This document shows, piece after piece, positions 5,230 through 6,656 of a stretch of 6,656 bases of DNA (positions are counted from its first letter, which is position 1; each line of letters starts with the position of its first letter). Source of the stretch: an uncultured bacterium (GTDB lineage Bacteria; Edwardsbacteria; AC1; EtOH8); contig CALGNM010000150.1 in NCBI GenBank assembly GCA_937958665.1, forward strand, positions 1 to 6,656. The letters run 5' to 3'. Under the pieces are notes generated by a model. That model was not told the DNA's origin. It did not search any database and saw only the letters and a program-made list of their open reading frames with translations. Made by a program: the position numbers and the translations under genes.

Positions 5230-5296
5230 TTTCATGAATAATATGTTATCGTTGCGCAACCTGAAGTTGAATTAATTAAAGACACCGGAATACCGG

Positions 5297-5325
5297 TTGA
5301 CAAATGGACATAAATCCAATATAAT
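5297..5325 (+). promoter_or_regulatory. Perfect consensus promoter of the MNT/HEPN module
   Basis: TTGACA (5297-5302), exactly 17 bases, TATAAT (5320-5325). Transcription is predicted to start at about 5332, giving a leader of some 22 bases with AAAGGG (5343-5348) as ribosome-binding site for ATG 5354. The promoter is overlaid by palindromes, so it is probably strongly repressed. A short inverted repeat ACCGG/CCGGT (5284-5297) touches the -35 box. Confidence 0.85.
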
Positions 5326-5343
5326 GGATATATATCCATTATA
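5305..5343. promoter_or_regulatory. Twin operators overlapping the MNT/HEPN promoter
   Basis: Operator 1, TGGACATAAATCCA (5305-5318), lies in the -35/-10 spacer. Operator 2, TGGATATATATCCA (5325-5338), lies from the -10 box across the start site. They match at 12 of 14 positions and are exactly 20 bp apart, about two helical turns, so two bound dimers would lie on the same DNA face. Operator 2 is the centre of a perfect 24-bp palindrome (5320-5343) that includes the whole -10 box. The likely repressor is the winged-helix antitoxin encoded just downstream; this is inferred from position and domain content. Confidence 0.7.
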
Positions 5344-5353
5344 AAGGGCATAT

Positions 5354-5890
5354 ATGAAAAGGGATAACAGTTTCATTTTCTGGGAAAGCACCCTGCAGAA
5401 AGTGTTGCTTTGCCTGGCCCGTCATCCCCAGACCGAGTTTTACGGCCGGGAGGCGGCCGACCGGTCCGGGGTGGGCAAAAGTGCCACCAACTACGCTTTG
5501 AGGCGGCTGGCCTCACTGGGCTGGGTGACGGTCAGGGTCAGCGGCCGGATGAAGCATTACCGGGTGGTTTCCGATCATCCGGCGGTCTGCCAGATCAAGG
5601 TAGCCGACACGATCATCGGGCTGGAGTCCTTCCTGAGGAAAATACGCCCTTGGGCAGTCAAGATAGTGCTTTACGGCAGCGCCGCCCTGGGCCGGGATCA
5701 GGAAGGCAGCGATGTGGACCTGATGGTCATTTCCAATCAGCCGGATCAAGCCCGCCGGGCGGCGCTGGCCTTTGCCCCGAGGATCCAAACCGTGGTCAAG
5801 GATCCGGTGGAGTGGGCCGGTCTGCTGAATAACGGCGACATGTTCTGCCGCGAGGTGGAACGGGGGATAGTGCTGTGGCAGAACATGTGA
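5354..5890 (+). CDS. MNT-type antitoxin: winged helix-turn-helix fused to minimal nucleotidyltransferase
   Basis: 178 residues. Residues about 12-72 form a winged helix-turn-helix (LLCLARHPQTEFYGREAADR, SGVGKSATNYALRRLASLGW, then a wing ending GRMKHYRV). Residues 103-178 form a minimal nucleotidyltransferase of the Pol-beta fold with YGSAALGRDQEGSDVDLMVI. G108-S109 and D120/D122 give the exact GSx10DxD signature that binds nucleotide and metal. In known type VII systems the MntA partner adds AMP to the HEPN toxin and so inactivates it; the intact motif fits the same chemistry. The HTH fusion would let the protein also repress its own promoter through the palindromes at 5305-5343. The toxin frame overlaps its end, implying translational coupling. 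ATG 5354 is supported by AAAGGG five bases upstream. Confidence 0.88.
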   Translation: MKRDNSFIFWESTLQKVLLCLARHPQTEFYGREAADRSGVGKSATNYALRRLASLGWVTVRVSGRMKHYRVVSDHPAVCQIKVADTIIGLESFLRKIRPWAVKIVLYGSAALGRDQEGSDVDLMVISNQPDQARRAALAFAPRIQTVVKDPVEWAGLLNNGDMFCREVERGIVLWQNM

Positions 5891-6312
5891 GCCCGGATTA
5901 CCTGGAATGTCTGGAAAAAGGGCGTCTGAAGAAATTCTCGGCGGCCCCGGGTCTGGTGCCGGCCGAGCTGGAGCAATCAGCTGCCGATCTTTCGGCTGCC
6001 AAGCAGAGTCTATTCCAGGGAAGCCATAAATGGGCCTCAATTCAGGCCTATTACGCCATGTTCCACGCCGCCCGGGCTTTGATTTACCAGGCGGGGCTGC
6101 GCGAAAGGAGCCATCACTGTCTGCAGTTTGCCGTCAGGGAGCTGTATGTCAAGGCAGGAAGGCTTGATGTCCGCTTGCTGGAATCGCTGCAGCTGGCCAA
6201 GGTGCTCCGGGAAAATGCCGATTATTACGGAAGGTTTTCCCCGGAGAGCGCCGGTAAACTGGTCAAGGACGCCGAAGATTTCCTGGCTGCCGCCAGAACA
6301 ATAATAGCTTAG
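5875..6312 (+). CDS. HEPN-domain toxin (UPF0332-like), partner of the MNT protein
   Basis: 145 residues from GTG 5875, or 141 from GTG 5887, which makes the classic 4-base GTGA overlap with the antitoxin stop. Start 5875 is chosen because GGGGGA (5862-5867) sits seven bases upstream; 5887 remains plausible through coupling. All-helical. The core YYAMFHAARALIYQAGL (59-75) is the hallmark of HEPN proteins of the UPF0332 type, followed by RERSHH (76-81), which can supply the Rx4H motif (R76, H81) linked to RNase activity. The end, LRENADYYGRFSPES..LVKDAEDFLAAARTI, is typical of the family. The tyrosine two residues after the motif histidine, modified in the characterised RX4HXY toxins, is absent (HCL), so the AMP acceptor or the activity may differ. 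Expected role: translation-blocking RNase toxin neutralised by the MNT protein. Confidence 0.85.
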   Translation: MAEHVSPDYLECLEKGRLKKFSAAPGLVPAELEQSAADLSAAKQSLFQGSHKWASIQAYYAMFHAARALIYQAGLRERSHHCLQFAVRELYVKAGRLDVRLLESLQLAKVLRENADYYGRFSPESAGKLVKDAEDFLAAARTIIA

Positions 6313-6343
6313 TTCGGGGAAATCATTTTCACTCAAACGAAAG

Positions 6344-6386
6344 CCTGATTCGTAAATGGAAAACGGAACCCGAAAGCCGAATCAGG
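6344..6386. repeat. Inverted repeat downstream of the HEPN gene
   Basis: CCTGATTCG (6344-6352) and CGAATCAGG (6378-6386) are perfect 9-bp inverted arms with a 25-base loop. CGAAAGCC also occurs directly at 6338 and 6371. There is no U-run after it, so it is a weak terminator candidate at best. It overlaps the start of the sorting-domain remnant. Confidence 0.45.
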
Positions 6387-6514
6387 GGACCCTGCCGGCC
6401 GGGCACCACCAGATCATCTGGCAGGCCCAGAAAACTTTGGCCAAAGGGGTGTACTTCTACCGGCTGACGGCCGGGAGCTTTTCGGCCACCAGAAAGCTGC
6501 TGCTGGTCAGGTAG
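6356..6514 (+). pseudogene. Remnant of a FlgD-like / type IX C-terminal sorting domain
   Basis: An open frame from ATG 6356 gives 52 residues: MENGTRKPNQGTLPAGHHQI, then IWQAQKTLAKGVYFYRLTAG, then SFSATRKLLLVR and a stop at 6512. The core LPAGHHQIIW...GVYFYRLTAG-FSATRKLLLVR is the typical last part of FlgD-Ig-like domains and type A sorting signals at the end of large secreted proteins in FCB-group bacteria. The rest of such a protein should be upstream, but the frame has a stop at 6353-6355 and the HEPN gene ends at 6312. This is therefore the truncated tail of a lost gene, not a working gene. No ribosome-binding site precedes the ATG. It implies that the organism, or the source of this DNA, uses such C-terminal signals. 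Confidence 0.7.
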
Positions 6515-6571
6515 TTTTGATGTCAGCCAGGATTTGGTGCTGAAGCGGATGGCAAAGGAGCAGGAGGGAAC

Positions 6572-6610
6572 ATGGGTTCATATTCCATGGAGCATCTGAC
6601 CGTCTTTCTG
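6572..6610 (+). CDS. Start of an unidentified gene, cut by the contig end
   Basis: ATG 6572 follows AGGAGG (6562-6567) by four bases; an alternative ATG at 6587 has a longer spacing. The genomic part encodes only MGSYSMEHLTVFL before the sequence turns into adapter at 6611. The hydrophobic turn HLTVFL could be the beginning of a membrane protein, but 13 residues are too few to identify it. Residues read beyond 6610 are adapter translation. Confidence 0.5.
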
Positions 6611-6656
6611 AGATCGGAAGAGCACACGTCTGAACTCCAGTCACCGAATACGATCT
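6611..6656 (-). other. Illumina TruSeq read-2 adapter with index (not biological)
   Basis: AGATCGGAAGAGCACACGTC begins at 6611 and the known adapter continues to 6644, followed by index CGAATACG (6645-6652) and ATCT. The index is the exact reverse complement of that in the left-end adapter. The two ends therefore form a 43-46-base inverted pair that is purely a library artefact. Confidence 0.98.

Noticed and set aside
5513-6040. 175-residue minus-strand frame under the MNT/HEPN genes
   Set aside because: It is antisense to two well-supported overlapping genes, and its peptide looks like no family.
1-6656. Terminal inverted repeats of a linear plasmid, phage or transposon
   Set aside because: The inverted ends are Illumina adapter with index, not biological sequence.

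Overview
The window is a metagenome-style contig rather than a finished genome segment. Both ends are Illumina TruSeq adapter (1-60 and 6611-6656) carrying the same 8-base index in opposite orientations. Only about 61-6610 is biological, and both outermost genes are cut artificially. The biological part is GC-rich. It encodes a lipoprotein with a short collagen-like stretch, a tryptophan-rich DUF6600 protein, and a remnant of a FlgD/type IX-like C-terminal sorting domain. This fits a Gram-negative bacterium of the FCB group (Bacteroidetes-like) or a related uncultured candidate phylum. That placement is an inference; there is no rRNA or other marker gene here.

Layout: (i) 61-848, the C-terminal part of a membrane-anchored family 2 glycosyltransferase whose loops contain in-frame copies of two dispersed repeat types. 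(ii) 849-1921, about 1.1 kb without genes, filled by a dense array of short palindromic elements that can fold as cloverleaf-like units, including a 216-bp tandem amplification. (iii) 2057-4118, two exported proteins in the same direction (collagen-like lipoprotein, then DUF6600 protein) separated by another dispersed GC-rich hairpin repeat and closed by a good intrinsic terminator at 4187-4241. (iv) 4392-4805, a 34-residue single-span membrane peptide and a 75-residue conserved-looking hypothetical protein, followed by a run of hairpins and a probable terminator. (v) 4951-5353, an intergenic region with an orphan near-consensus promoter upstream of a foldable, essentially non-coding stretch. 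(vi) 5354-6312, a two-gene MNT/HEPN toxin-antitoxin module with a perfect consensus promoter overlaid by two similar operators 20 bp apart. (vii) 6313-6610, a gene-fragment remnant and the first 13 codons of a new gene.

The genes do not form one pathway. The lipoprotein and DUF6600 protein are both cell-envelope proteins. The MNT/HEPN pair is self-contained, and the antitoxin carries its own DNA-binding domain, which fits autoregulation at the adjacent palindromes. The most notable signals are the repeat ecology (structure-conserving variation between copies, and colonisation of a coding sequence) and the toxin-antitoxin control region.
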